From positions 434,001 through 498,000 of the forward strand of contig CAWCUK010000004.1 of NCBI GenBank assembly GCA_963798775.1: DNA of 64,000 bases, read 5' to 3'. Under the pieces are notes generated by a model. That model saw only the letters and a program-made list of their open reading frames with translations, was not told the DNA's origin and did not search any database. The first letter of the stretch is position 1; each line of letters starts with the position of its first letter. The DNA comes from CAWCUK01 sp963798775. GTDB taxonomy: Bacteria; Bacteroidota; Ignavibacteria; Ignavibacteriales; Ignavibacteriaceae. Shown in pieces: positions 32,606 through 42,541 of the stretch. Made by a program: the position numbers and the translations under genes.

Positions 32606-34024
32606 TTGGCGCAGAAAATATCAAATAAAGAGAGAATGAAGGTTCCAAGACAGCCGATGCCGGAACAAGATGGCTTGGAAAGAAGAAGTAATTTTAACGA
32701 AGTAAATCTCGGTTTAACCGAAGAACTTGTAAAAATGGAAGCTCTCCGTTGTTTACAATGCCCCAAACCTACTTGTATTGAAGGCTGCCCGGTTGGAGTT
32801 AAAATAAATGATTTTATCGCTTTGGTTTCCGAAGGTGATTATTTAGGCGCCGCGCAAAAAATAAAAGAAGATAATATGCTACCCGCGATCTGCGGCAGAG
32901 TTTGCCCTCAAGAAGAACAATGCGAAGCAAAGTGTGTTGTCGGGAAAAAAAATGAAGCTGTTGCCATCGGAAGATTGGAAAGATTTGTAGCCGATTATGA
33001 ACGTGAAACCATCGGATTAAAAATTCCTCATATTCACACTAAAACTAATAAAAAAGTTGCCATAATAGGAAGCGGTCCGGCGGGTTTAAGCTGCGCCGGA
33101 GATTTGATCCAATTAGGACATGATGTTACTGTTTTTGAAGCTTTGCACGAACTGGGCGGTGTTCTTATTTACGGAATTCCTCAATTCAGGCTTCCAAAAG
33201 AAATTGTTAAACAAGAAATTGAAACTCTTAAAAAATTGGGTGTGGATTTTCAAACTAACGCCGTAATAGGTTTTACTGATACTATTGATGAATTATTAAA
33301 CGATGAATATGACGCTGTTTTTATTGCGGTTGGTGCCGGACTGCCTTATTTCTTAAATATTCCGGGAGAAAATTTTAGCGGAGTTTATTCATCAAATGAA
33401 TTTTTAACACGCGTTAATTTAATGAAGGCTTACCGTTTCCCCGAATATGATACTCCCGTATTTAATTGCAAAAATAAAAATGTCGCTGTTTTCGGCGGCG
33501 GAAATACAGCTATGGACGCGGTTCGTACTGCCAAAAGACTCGGAGCAAAAAACGCTTATATAGTTTACCGCCGTTCTGACGCCGAAATGCCTGCTCGTAA
33601 GGAAGAAGTCCATCACGCTAAAGATGAAGGGATTCAGTTTCTTTATTTATCAAATCCTCTAGAGTTTTTAGGAGATGATGAAGGCTGGTTAGAAGGCGTT
33701 AAACTGCAGAAAATGGAATTAGGTGAACCTGACGCTTCCGGACGAAGAAGGCCTGTCCCGATTAAGGATTCAGAATATATTCTTGATATTGATATGGCGG
33801 TAGTCGCTATCGGAAATGGTTCAAATCCTATTCTCCAAAAATCTACCCCCGATCTTAATTATAATAAATGGGGAAATATTTTAGTAAACGAAGAAACTAT
33901 GGAAACCTCAAAAACCGGAGTTTTTGCGGGCGGTGATATTGTAACCGGCGGTGCGACAGTAATTTTAGCAATGGGCGCGGGAAGGAAAGCGGCAAAAGCT
34001 ATTGATGATTTTCTTCAGAAATAA
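32606..34024 (+). CDS. nfnB: NfnB / glutamate-synthase small-subunit-like oxidoreductase
   Basis: A 472-residue protein starting at TTG 32606, supported by an AAAAGGAA ribosome site. N-terminal [4Fe-4S] cysteines occur in RCLQCPKPTCIEGCPVG and ICGRVCPQEEQCEAKC. An FAD Rossmann motif is VAIIGSGPAGLSCAGDL, and an NADPH domain has FGGGNTAMDAVRTAKRLGA. The domain order matches NfnB and GltD. Adjacent nfnA and the absence of a GltB large subunit favour NfnB. It would transfer electrons among NAD(P)H and ferredoxin in the cytoplasm. Confidence 0.9.
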   Translation: MAQKISNKERMKVPRQPMPEQDGLERRSNFNEVNLGLTEELVKMEALRCLQCPKPTCIEGCPVGVKINDFIALVSEGDYLGAAQKIKEDNMLPAICGRVCPQEEQCEAKCVVGKKNEAVAIGRLERFVADYERETIGLKIPHIHTKTNKKVAIIGSGPAGLSCAGDLIQLGHDVTVFEALHELGGVLIYGIPQFRLPKEIVKQEIETLKKLGVDFQTNAVIGFTDTIDELLNDEYDAVFIAVGAGLPYFLNIPGENFSGVYSSNEFLTRVNLMKAYRFPEYDTPVFNCKNKNVAVFGGGNTAMDAVRTAKRLGAKNAYIVYRRSDAEMPARKEEVHHAKDEGIQFLYLSNPLEFLGDDEGWLEGVKLQKMELGEPDASGRRRPVPIKDSEYILDIDMAVVAIGNGSNPILQKSTPDLNYNKWGNILVNEETMETSKTGVFAGGDIVTGGATVILAMGAGRKAAKAIDDFLQK

Positions 34025-34146
34025 TATCAGTAATTTTATATTTTAGCTTAAGTGAATTGTAATACAATTATTTATACCCTTGTATTTTTTACATTTTTTA
34101 TAAAAATTGGTTTCAAAATTTAACCCATTATAATCTAGAGTATTAA

Positions 34147-34539
34147 ATGATAAATGATAAAACCGTAAAAATACTTATTGCCGAAGATGAAATGATTATA
34201 GCCATGGATATAAAGAGAATGCTGCAGAAAATTGGTTATAATGTTCTTGCTACCGTAACTACTGGTAATGAAATTATTAGAAGAGTTGAAACTGAAAATC
34301 CTAATTTAGTAATTATGGATATAAATTTAGGCGGCCAAATGAATGGGATTCAAGCCGCTAATAAAATTTTATCCGATCACAATGATATTAAAGTTCTTTT
34401 TGTTACCGGATCTAATGATGATTCTACAATTGAGGAAGTTAAAAAAGCTCATCCTTGCGATTTTATATTAAAACCTTTCTCTGAAGTTCAGCTTAAAAAA
34501 GCGGTACAAATTTGTTTAGAGGGAGTTGCTTCCGCTTAA
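34147..34539 (+). CDS. Single-domain response regulator (receiver)
   Basis: A 130-residue receiver with acidic E13/D14, phosphoacceptor D58 (IMDINLGGQMNGIQAA), T in FVTGSND and K in LKPF. The MDINLGG-QMNGI signature matches receivers that partner PAS-rich sensor kinases and resembles the receiver beginning the last gene of the window (MDIMLSGQITGIEAA). There is no output domain, so it probably passes or sinks phosphate. It stands alone, 122 bases after nfnB. Confidence 0.9.
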   Translation: MINDKTVKILIAEDEMIIAMDIKRMLQKIGYNVLATVTTGNEIIRRVETENPNLVIMDINLGGQMNGIQAANKILSDHNDIKVLFVTGSNDDSTIEEVKKAHPCDFILKPFSEVQLKKAVQICLEGVASA

Positions 34540-34561
34540 GAAGCAGCTTTGCTATGATTAG

Positions 34562-34581
34562 CCACGACTTTTAAATCATGG
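34562..34581. repeat. Degenerate copy of the CCACGACTT palindrome
   Basis: CCACGACTTTTAAATCATGG differs from the perfect palindrome at 53691-53710 at two positions on the right arm. It is an isolated member of the repeat family of the 53.5-54.1 kb array. Confidence 0.6.
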
Positions 34582-34697
34582 GGTTAAATGAAAACTAAAA
34601 GTCTAGCATTATTTCAAATAATAATAGATGAAATTCCTACTCGAAAGTTGCGGCTTTTTTTTAGTAACTTTATTTAACTTAATAAAGAAAAATTTCA

Positions 34698-35387
34698 CTA
34701 TCGTTTTTCAAAATGTTGATAGTCTTTGGTGCTCCGCCAGCTGCCGCCCCATTTCCATCCTTTCTTCTTAAATTCCAAGACTAAAAATAAATGCCCCGTA
34801 ATTGTTCCCGGTTTTCCAGGATCATAATTTGCTCCGGTTGGAATTTTTTTCCCTCTTTTTATTTGCGGATTCAATTTAGGATTAATATCAATTGCTCTTC
34901 CTAGTGCGTGCGCTGATAGTTTTCTGGTCCCTTTTACTACTCTATAATTAAAGGCGGATGTATTATTCGCTTCCATCGACGCTTCATCCGACCAATTGTA
35001 CTTTACGATTGGTACGGCTTGTTTAACCGGGAAATGTTCTGCTTTTATCCTATTAAAAATTTTTATTATATCATCCGCCAAATCTTTATGTATTAAAACC
35101 TGCCCGCGATGAAGTTTTTTATCAAATGAATAATATTCTACATCTATTAACCTGATATTTTGTTTTATTCGGCCGGGTATTTTTATCCCTTCTAATGCTT
35201 CCGATAGTTTGTAATCACTGTCAATTATTATTTTTTCATCATTGTTTATGTTTATTTTTTGGTTCCCGCTTATATCGCAATAACTTTTAATTGAATATTC
35301 ACAGATCAGAAAAATTATCAAAAGTGAAATCGTCGCCAAATTTATTTTGAAACTTCTTGCAATATTCATATTCGATTTTATAGGCAA
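34698..35387 (-). CDS. M15-family peptidase (D-Ala-D-Ala carboxypeptidase-like)
   Basis: A 229-residue protein with an N-terminal membrane anchor or signal (12-30). The C-terminal part is a Peptidase_M15_4-type domain. Zinc site residues are in LSAHALGRAIDINPKLNP (His and Asp) and the final DYQHFEK (His). The middle SAFNYRVVKGTRKLSAH stretch is typical of this subgroup, which cleaves peptidoglycan stem peptides. It faces the periplasm. It is divergent from the FKBP lipoprotein gene. Confidence 0.88.
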   Translation of the reverse strand: MPIKSNMNIARSFKINLATISLLIIFLICEYSIKSYCDISGNQKININNDEKIIIDSDYKLSEALEGIKIPGRIKQNIRLIDVEYYSFDKKLHRGQVLIHKDLADDIIKIFNRIKAEHFPVKQAVPIVKYNWSDEASMEANNTSAFNYRVVKGTRKLSAHALGRAIDINPKLNPQIKRGKKIPTGANYDPGKPGTITGHLFLVLEFKKKGWKWGGSWRSTKDYQHFEKR

Positions 35388-35564
35388 AAACTAACTTTTT
35401 ACTTTTAATTATTAAAAATGATTCCGCTATTGATATTTTTCATGTATATATTTGAACAGCAGTTTAAACTTGTTTAAGTTTTAGCTCTTTTAAAAATTAT
35501 GCTTTATAAAAATGATTTATTATTCTAATTAACAATATTTGGTACTCTAATAAAAGGAAAAAAG

Positions 35565-36408
35565 ATGAAAAAAATTTTTGCGTTAGGGTTGATGATTATC
35601 AGTCTTATTGGCTGTAATAATAATCCCGATGTTGTAACGAAAGACTCTGGGATTAAAGTATAAGGTAGATACAGCCGGAACCGGCAAGGTTGCTGAAGCC
35701 GGTGATTTGGTTTCTGTTCATTTCGACGCGTGGATTATAAAAGATTCGACTAAGCTTTTTACTGATTGGACAAAAGATAGTACAAAAGCCGGAATTCCAA
35801 TCGGCAGTTCTCGTATGCGCCATCAGCCTGTGAAATTTGTACTCGGAAATAACGCGTTTATAAAAGGAACCGATGAAGGAATTGAAGGAATGAAGGTAGG
35901 CGGAACCAGAACTTTAATAATTCCTTCTAACCTTGCCTACGGCCCTAAAGGAATAGGCCCGATTCCCCCGAACTCTAATTTAAAAGTTGTCATTTCTCTT
36001 TTAAGCGCCAAAAAACCGGAAGTGGTTAAAGAATGGGATGTTGATTCTACTAAATTAAAATCGACAAAGAGCGGATTAAAATATTATGTTCTTGAAGAAG
36101 GAAACGGTCCCGAAATAAAAGCCGGTGATGTTGTTACTGTTAATTATTCCGGCTATTTAAAAGATGGAACTAAATTCGATAGTTCAATAGAAAGAGACCA
36201 GCCGTTTACTTTTACTGTCGGTAAAGGCATGGTAATAAAAGGTTGGGACGAAGGATTAACCCTGTTAAAAAAAGGTTCAAAAGCACGCTTAGTACTTCCG
36301 CCGGATTTAGCTTACGGACAAAGAAGCATGGGTAAAATTCCCGCGAACTCTACTTTATATTTCGATATTCAAGTAGTGGATGTAAAAGCTCCCGCCGCGC
36401 AGAAATAA
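35565..36408 (+). CDS. Double-FKBP peptidyl-prolyl isomerase lipoprotein (frameshifted near N-terminus)
   Basis: The ATG at 35565 with ribosome site AAAAGGAAAAAA gives a lipoprotein signal, MKKIFALGLMIISLIGC. After TKDSG the frame breaks at GGG (35649-35651). Dropping one G continues as GLKYKVDTAGTGKVAEAGD into two FKBP domains. The first has VKFVLGNNAFIKGTDEGIEGM and SNLAYGPKGIGPIPPN. The second has FTFTVGKGMVIKGWDEGL and LAYGQRSMGKIPANS. It should be an envelope chaperone catalysing prolyl isomerisation. Without the correction the first 30 residues are lost. The downstream in-frame ATG would be at about 35821, inside the first FKBP domain, so a true product needs the corrected frame. An indel error is likely. 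Confidence 0.85.
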
Positions 36409-36431
36409 TACTAAATAATTTTACTGTTGAT

Positions 36432-36468
36432 AAAAAGCCGTCGGCCCTTTTAGGAAGGCGGCTTTTTT
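36432..36468 (+). terminator. Intrinsic terminator after the FKBP gene
   Basis: AAAAAGCCGTC pairs with GGCGGCTTTTT (one G-U pair) around a C/T-rich loop, followed by TTTG. It lies 24 bp after the stop. Confidence 0.85.
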
Positions 36469-36666
36469 GTTTTAAAAGCTGCTTAATATGAATAGGTAGA
36501 TTATTTTTTTTTCTTGACGCGACTAAAAAATATTATTAGGTTAATAATTAAATTGAGGGTGACTTTTTACAAAATGGGCACGATGAACATACTTTGAACC
36601 TTTCATAATTATAACAAATATTAAATTTATTTATCTACTATAACAAAGGGGAAAGAGACAACAGCA

Positions 36667-38445
36667 ATGTTAAATAAAAAATGTTATATGACTATAATAC
36701 TCATACTATTTTTACTTCTAATCCAATCTTCCATAACCGCGCAAATAAGATATGTATCAAAAACAGGCAGCAGCACGCCGCCTTATACAAGCTGGGCAAC
36801 TGCGGCAGACAGTATACAGAAGGCAATAAATATTTGTAACAATGGAGATACAGTAATAGTTGCTAACGGCGTGTATAAAGAAACATTAGTTATAGACAGT
36901 GCATTAACATTGCTTGGTAGTAGCATGGATAGCTGCATTATAGACGGTACAAGTTTAAACGGATACGATGGGATTACGGTTAAAGTAAATAACTATTTGA
37001 AAATTCAAAATTTTCATATTTACGGAAAATCTATTGAGCCATTAACAGGAGTAATAGGAGCTCAAAAGAATATTTTCAATGGTAAAAACTTAATGATTGA
37101 AAATGCAAACACTGGAATCGGTATTACAAAGGGGGGAACGATAGAAGATTGTATATTTCTTAATCTAAAAAGATGTATATATACTTCTAGTTCTTTTAAC
37201 CAAGATACTATTAGAATATTTAACAATGTTATATTGAATAGCCAAAGTGATGGTGGAGGAATAAATAATGCCGGAGGTGGAATTCACTATATCTATAACA
37301 ATATAATACTTGGGCTAAATCCATCACTATTTTCAGGTATCGATTTATCATTAGATAACTATTCGGAAGTAAAAAATAATTTGGTGGCTAATTATGAAGA
37401 AAGGAATTATGATGGGGGGCAATATACAAATGGAGCAGTAGTTGAAAACAATGTTTTTCTACAAAATAATAATTCATATCAAAATAATGATAATATATCA
37501 ATATCAGGTACTGATAAATCAATAATTAAAAATAATGTTATAGCGTATGCTAAAAGGTACGGAATTCAAACCGGGGCAGATGCAGTAATAGATTATAATT
37601 TATTCTGGAGAAATAATAAGATAGCAAATTCTTTAATAAAACTTGGTGAGAATAATGTGTTTGCTAATCCAATGTTTCTCAACGATACCATACCTTTACC
37701 AGATGGTAATTATGATTTTCATCTACAGGCATATTCCCCGGCAATAAATGCCGGCGATCCGCAGATACTTGATAAAGACGGAACAAGAAGCGACATTGGG
37801 CTGTTTGGAGGAGATTTAGGAGCGGTTTATTCTTATATGGATTTGCCTCCCCGCATCCCCCAAGATATATCATATTCTATTAATACCGACTCACAAGAAA
37901 TTAAATTAAATTGGCAGCAAAATACTGAAGCCGATTTTAAAAACTATATTGTTTATAAAGATACTCTCTTAAATTTTACTAAAGATACTACTAATAAATT
38001 ACTGGCGACCGATACAACTTATTTAAATGATTACTATTCAAATTACCCAGCTAAATTTTATTATAAGATTACAGCCGTTGACAACCAGGGAAACGAAAGC
38101 CAGCCTTCGCAGGAAATTGCAGTAATTATTACAGATGTAAAAGAACCTAAAATAAATATAGTAAATGATTATTTGCTTTATCAAAACTATCCTAATCCAT
38201 TTAATCCCCAAACAACAATCGGGTACAGGATAAAAGAAAGAAGCTATGTTAAGCTGATGGTGTATGACATATTAGGTAAATTGATAAAAATACTAGTGAA
38301 TAATATTGAAGAACAAGGATATCATGAAGTGAAATTTAATGCCGAGAATTTATCCAGCGGTATTTATCTTTATAGAATAGAAATTGTTGGTGAAAATAAT
38401 ATTCCGAAATACTCGGATATGAAAAAACTAGTCTACTTAAAATAA
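36667..38445 (+). CDS. Secreted beta-helix protein with type IX secretion sorting domain
   Basis: A 592-residue exported protein. A signal peptide spans about 1-26 and ends at ITA. A right-handed parallel beta-helix (40-380) is marked by repeated short N/I/G-rich turns such as IKNNVIAYAKRYGIQTG. A fibronectin-III-like domain is at about 395-490 (PPRIPQDISYSINTDSQEIKLNW). The C-terminal sorting domain starts YQNYPNPFNPQTTIGY and contains VYDILGKLIKIL and LSSGIYLYRIE. The tail directs export through the type IX system and surface attachment or release. The beta-helix suggests binding or cleavage of polysaccharide. The substrate is unknown. Confidence 0.9.
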   Translation: MLNKKCYMTIILILFLLLIQSSITAQIRYVSKTGSSTPPYTSWATAADSIQKAINICNNGDTVIVANGVYKETLVIDSALTLLGSSMDSCIIDGTSLNGYDGITVKVNNYLKIQNFHIYGKSIEPLTGVIGAQKNIFNGKNLMIENANTGIGITKGGTIEDCIFLNLKRCIYTSSSFNQDTIRIFNNVILNSQSDGGGINNAGGGIHYIYNNIILGLNPSLFSGIDLSLDNYSEVKNNLVANYEERNYDGGQYTNGAVVENNVFLQNNNSYQNNDNISISGTDKSIIKNNVIAYAKRYGIQTGADAVIDYNLFWRNNKIANSLIKLGENNVFANPMFLNDTIPLPDGNYDFHLQAYSPAINAGDPQILDKDGTRSDIGLFGGDLGAVYSYMDLPPRIPQDISYSINTDSQEIKLNWQQNTEADFKNYIVYKDTLLNFTKDTTNKLLATDTTYLNDYYSNYPAKFYYKITAVDNQGNESQPSQEIAVIITDVKEPKINIVNDYLLYQNYPNPFNPQTTIGYRIKERSYVKLMVYDILGKLIKILVNNIEEQGYHEVKFNAENLSSGIYLYRIEIVGENNIPKYSDMKKLVYLK

Positions 38446-38460
38446 TTTATGGGGTATATC

Positions 38461-39612
38461 ATGATAAAATTTCTTTCCATCTTTTTTGGCCTATTGTTAA
38501 TTACAAGCAGCAGTTACAGTCAAAGCTATTTAGACAACTTTACAGGCATACCAATTATAACATTCGGCTGGACAACCAATGATTATTGGCTTCATGATTA
38601 CGATTATAATAAAATAAAAGAAATGGGAACAGATATTTTAGTTGCACCGGATTTACTTTATACTAAATTTGATGTTTTCCGGCTTGCAAATTTAAAGCTA
38701 ATCCCATATCAAACTTCCACAACATATACCAGAGCAAACCTTATTGCAAAATATACAGATGCTGTTTATAGTGTTTGGGAAGCGGAAAATGTTCCCATTT
38801 CTCAAGGGGAAATTCAATTGTCAAGAGATTTAACAAGAGTAGATGAAATTCAGGGTGTAGGTGTGAAAACTAAAAATAATAACCCGGGATATATTATTAC
38901 TGGCCCTAATTATATTCAACCGGTTAAATATTCAATTGATGTCCCAGTTGGTGGAGATGGTTTAATTACATATCATGTTAAATTCAAATTGAAAGTAGAA
39001 CCGAATGGAAGCCCAGTTCCCTTAATAAATAATACAGATAATATCTGCCGTATAGAAGTAACAAGCGGCGGAACACCTTTGGCTTCAAGCATTATCCAGG
39101 CGAAACAATTTATAAATTACGGGGCTTGGAACCAATTTGAATTAACGTATTCTTATAATAATAATGCCTCGATGAAAACAAATCATCCCCTGCAAACTAG
39201 TTACTTGCTTAACGGTACACAAAATACCGAAATAGAAATATTTTCTAATGTAGAGTTTAAGATTTACTATTATGGTACTCCAACAAATTATTTAAACTTA
39301 TATGTTGATAATATATTAGTTTATGATACAAGGGGAGAATTATTATTTACAGATCCTATTTTTCAGGGTGATATTATTGAACAAGCAAACAATACAGATA
39401 ATGTAAATAATATAACCATAAGTCAAAGCGATTTTGATAACACAGTGGTCGGCTGGTATCCTGCAGATGAAGCTTCATTTATAGACCAATGGGCATGCGT
39501 AAAAAAAATAGCCGAATTAATTAAAAATAATACAAACGGCAAAAAGCTTGTTGCATCGATTGCCGGCAACTGGAATGGTAGAGTTATAAAGAAAATGCTG
39601 CTTACTAAATAG
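38461..39612 (+). CDS. Secreted protein, probably C-terminally truncated
   Basis: A 383-residue exported protein (signal about 1-20, ending SYSQ); an ATG at 38449 would add 4 residues. It begins 15 bases after the T9SS protein. The opening IPIITFGWTTNDYWLHDYDYNKIKEMGTD and the later GWYPADEASFIDQWACVKKIAELIK resemble the start and active region of glycoside-hydrolase-like TIM barrels, with a jelly-roll-like insert (110-290). The frame stops soon after GNWNGR. No sorting tail follows, and a terminator and an opposite gene come next. It is probably the remains of a longer secreted enzyme. Confidence 0.6.
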   Translation: MIKFLSIFFGLLLITSSSYSQSYLDNFTGIPIITFGWTTNDYWLHDYDYNKIKEMGTDILVAPDLLYTKFDVFRLANLKLIPYQTSTTYTRANLIAKYTDAVYSVWEAENVPISQGEIQLSRDLTRVDEIQGVGVKTKNNNPGYIITGPNYIQPVKYSIDVPVGGDGLITYHVKFKLKVEPNGSPVPLINNTDNICRIEVTSGGTPLASSIIQAKQFINYGAWNQFELTYSYNNNASMKTNHPLQTSYLLNGTQNTEIEIFSNVEFKIYYYGTPTNYLNLYVDNILVYDTRGELLFTDPIFQGDIIEQANNTDNVNNITISQSDFDNTVVGWYPADEASFIDQWACVKKIAELIKNNTNGKKLVASIAGNWNGRVIKKMLLTK

Positions 39613-39637
39613 CGATTAAAGTAGTAATAAAAAACTA

Positions 39638-39670
39638 TTGGCGGCTTCGCTAAATTCCCTAAGCCGCCAA
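39638..39670 (-). terminator. Hairpin terminator between convergent genes
   Basis: Perfect 10-bp stem TTGGCGGCTT / AAGCCGCCAA (39638-39647 and 39661-39670). Read on the minus strand it is followed by a T-rich run, so it ends the DUF5916 gene. It may also serve the plus-strand gene. Confidence 0.75.
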
Positions 39671-39675
39671 ATTAT

Positions 39676-42330
39676 TTACATATTTATCCAGTAAGTAAAT
39701 TTTGCTAAAAATACATTATCCGCTTCCGAGTTCCATAAATTTCTAAAATCCCTTGAGAGAGATAATTCACCGGGATTATCTGTGTTAACTTGCCCGTGAG
39801 TCCAAACCAAAAAGAAAACAGAGCCTGGTAAAAATTCCCATCTTAAAACAATATTTCCTCTTAATGATTTAAAGTTAAAATCCGGATTAGAAAAAGTTAA
39901 ATTACTTGCCGGTCCGTTTCCGTCCGGATCTAGACTGTATTCTTCATTCTCATTATCATATTTTACTGTTGAATTATTTGGCGTATATAATCTTGTGTTA
40001 TATGTTCCCGGTGCGGATAATTCTTTGTAATTTGTGTATTTTCCAACTGAAAATAAGGGCTGAAGATATAGCTGAAGGCTTAGTGTCGGAGTAAAAGTCC
40101 AATTCATCCTTATACTTCCGCCGATGGTTTCCTGGTTTAATTCCGCGAAAACATACCTGTTTCCATAAGTATTTACTGCCGTTGGATCTTCAAAATTTCC
40201 CACCCACTGCATTTTTTCGTCCATAGCTTCGTAAAAAGGTCCGAAGCTGAAATTTATTTGACTGCTCGGTTTCCATTTTATATCAATTCCATAATTATAC
40301 GCGGTTCCGTTTAAGTGATCCCATGTATTTCCGCCGTAAAACTCGCCGACTATTTTTTCTCTGTCATCAGAATAAACATCGTAATTAATTGAAGCGCCGC
40401 CCGGTGTTTTAGCCATAGGGCCGCCTCTTGTTAATCGGTTTGAATATGCTTCGGGAAAATAACCGCCTTGGAAATTTATTCCCCAATAATTAAGTAACTG
40501 TAGATTAGTGAAAACCATTTCTCCTTGTGCTATATTTTTACCCTCAAAATTGTAATTCCGGTAATGCGCTATGTTTACCGATTTATTTCTGAAGATTTTA
40601 TCCGGCTCATACCACCTATATCCTAAAACTAAATGTGAATTAATAACATCCGCTCTCCATTGAAATCCTAAATCATTCACTTCGTATCCGGGCGAAACAA
40701 TTGCAAGTGCGGAATTTATATAGAAATTTCCTTTTTGTTTATTTAAAGTTATTCTTCCTACATAACCGGAAAGGGAAGTGCGGTTTGTATCAAGAGTAGC
40801 GTAAGTCGCGTCCGGGCGCTGGTAATACCGTAATGGTGCTTCTTGTAGGTCTGTAATATATTTTTTATTTCCATGTACATAAGACCCTGAAACATATCCG
40901 GTTAACACATAAGTTTCGTCGTCATCTAGTGTTATCCAACCGTCCATACCGTAAACAAAGGATCTATCAGAAAGCTGTGTTGATAGATTTGGATTATTTA
41001 TATCACGTAAAGTTGTATTGGCTATTATCCCTAATCCTTCTTTTCCTTCGTTGAATTCTTTCTGGGTGCGCACTACACCGTAATATGTTAATGGTTCAAC
41101 GGTTTCTTTTATAATGTTACCGCTGTCGTATATTCTTCCGAATGTTCTTTCTGTTACTGCCGTTAATGCTCCTATTGACCAGTTATTATTTGTTTTGCCT
41201 GTTATTTTGGCGGCGCCTAATATTCTGGTTTCATTCGGTACGTCCGTATATTCTCCGTCAACTGATCCGTGCGGTGATCTTCCGATTCTTCTCGAATAGA
41301 ATATTTCCGGATTCCCCCAGTTAAAACCCCAGTTATTGTTTGAGCCGCCGTAGCCGAATGAAAAGATGTTGCTTCCTTCAATAAAGAATGGCCGCTTTTC
41401 ATCATAGTAAGTTTCGAAGGCGCTTAAATTTACTACCGCCGGGTCAACTTCAACTTGCCCGAAATCGGGATTGATTGTTCCGTCTAATGTAAGATTGCTT
41501 CCCAAGCCGATCTTTAAATCAGCTCCTAAGGTAGTTTTGTATTGATTACTTTTATAAAAAGGATCGTTTTCGTCGTGTACTAAATATTGTGCTTTTTGTA
41601 CCAGGTAAGGTAAAATTTCAATTCTTTGTTTTGGTTTAATTCCGTTTAATCCTTCTAATGTTGCGAAATGAGAAACAAATCCGCTTTCATTTTTAGGAAT
41701 CATTATAAAATAATCTGATTCATTTTTTCTCTGAATAACTCGTGAAAAATTAATCCCCCATTTCATATTCTTTGATTCGTTAAAACGTAATTGTGTAAAG
41801 GGAATTTCTATTTCTACGCTCCAGCCGTCATCACTTTTCTGTACTGAATAATCCCATATCCCGTTCCAAGAATTGTCATCCCAGCTGTCATTGTACATTA
41901 TTCCGTCTTTAATAGAACCGGCGGGATTTACACAAAAATAGTAACCGCTCCTGCGATCGTAATGAGGATCTAAAAATAGTTTAAACCAATCGGATTGATT
42001 ATCATCGTCGCGCCTTGTTAATTGTCCTTCAATTAAATCAGCGTTATCATCATAAAGTTTTGCGGAAACGAAAATAGCGTTCTCATTATAACTTATCCAC
42101 ACTTTTGTAGATTCCGAGGGTCTTCCTCCCTCAATGGGATCTTTTTGCGTAAAACTGCTTATCGCGGCATTAGAGTATACCGATTCGTTTAGTTTTCCGT
42201 CAATGGTAAGCGGCGTTTCTAATTTATAGGCTGTTATATAAGTACTTTCACCGATTTTCTTCCCCTTTGCTGATAATGTGCTGACGCAGAAGCAAAAAAT
42301 TATCGCAATAAAAAGTTTAATTATTTTCAT
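39676..42330 (-). CDS. DUF5916 outer-membrane protein with N-terminal CBM9-like domain
   Basis: An 884-residue exported protein. A signal peptide spans about 1-22. A carbohydrate-binding-family-9-like domain (30-230) has ETPLTIDGKLNESVY, KVWISYNENAIFVSAKLYDD and WSVEIEIPFTQLRF. The rest fits the DUF5916 family: LGADLKIGLGSNLTLDGTINPDFGQVEVDPAVVNLSAFETYYDEKRPFFIEG, described here in spaced form, followed by many amphipathic strands of an outer-membrane barrel ending in FTYWINM. The function of the family is not established. Binding of a sugar or heme-type ligand at the surface has been suggested by the CBM9 fold. Monocistronic. Confidence 0.88.
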   Translation of the reverse strand: MKIIKLFIAIIFCFCVSTLSAKGKKIGESTYITAYKLETPLTIDGKLNESVYSNAAISSFTQKDPIEGGRPSESTKVWISYNENAIFVSAKLYDDNADLIEGQLTRRDDDNQSDWFKLFLDPHYDRRSGYYFCVNPAGSIKDGIMYNDSWDDNSWNGIWDYSVQKSDDGWSVEIEIPFTQLRFNESKNMKWGINFSRVIQRKNESDYFIMIPKNESGFVSHFATLEGLNGIKPKQRIEILPYLVQKAQYLVHDENDPFYKSNQYKTTLGADLKIGLGSNLTLDGTINPDFGQVEVDPAVVNLSAFETYYDEKRPFFIEGSNIFSFGYGGSNNNWGFNWGNPEIFYSRRIGRSPHGSVDGEYTDVPNETRILGAAKITGKTNNNWSIGALTAVTERTFGRIYDSGNIIKETVEPLTYYGVVRTQKEFNEGKEGLGIIANTTLRDINNPNLSTQLSDRSFVYGMDGWITLDDDETYVLTGYVSGSYVHGNKKYITDLQEAPLRYYQRPDATYATLDTNRTSLSGYVGRITLNKQKGNFYINSALAIVSPGYEVNDLGFQWRADVINSHLVLGYRWYEPDKIFRNKSVNIAHYRNYNFEGKNIAQGEMVFTNLQLLNYWGINFQGGYFPEAYSNRLTRGGPMAKTPGGASINYDVYSDDREKIVGEFYGGNTWDHLNGTAYNYGIDIKWKPSSQINFSFGPFYEAMDEKMQWVGNFEDPTAVNTYGNRYVFAELNQETIGGSIRMNWTFTPTLSLQLYLQPLFSVGKYTNYKELSAPGTYNTRLYTPNNSTVKYDNENEEYSLDPDGNGPASNLTFSNPDFNFKSLRGNIVLRWEFLPGSVFFLVWTHGQVNTDNPGELSLSRDFRNLWNSEADNVFLAKFTYWINM

Positions 42331-42541
42331 ATTTTCCCTTTATCATTTTTTCTTCTTTTGACTCTAAATTTCGTGAAAAGGTTGGTGTTTCGGGAATTTT
42401 TAATTTATTTATTCTACCATCTATATATTTTATTCACCGTTTAATTAATCTGTGATAAATAATAATGCGGCTAGGATATCTGTGCCTCCAAAATTTATAA
42501 ATCTAGTTGTAAATAGATGTTTGCGTGATTATATTTTTATT

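Noticed and set aside
32606..34024. Glutamate synthase small subunit GltD
   Set aside because: No GltB large subunit is nearby and the gene is directly behind an NfnA-type subunit, which favours NfnB.
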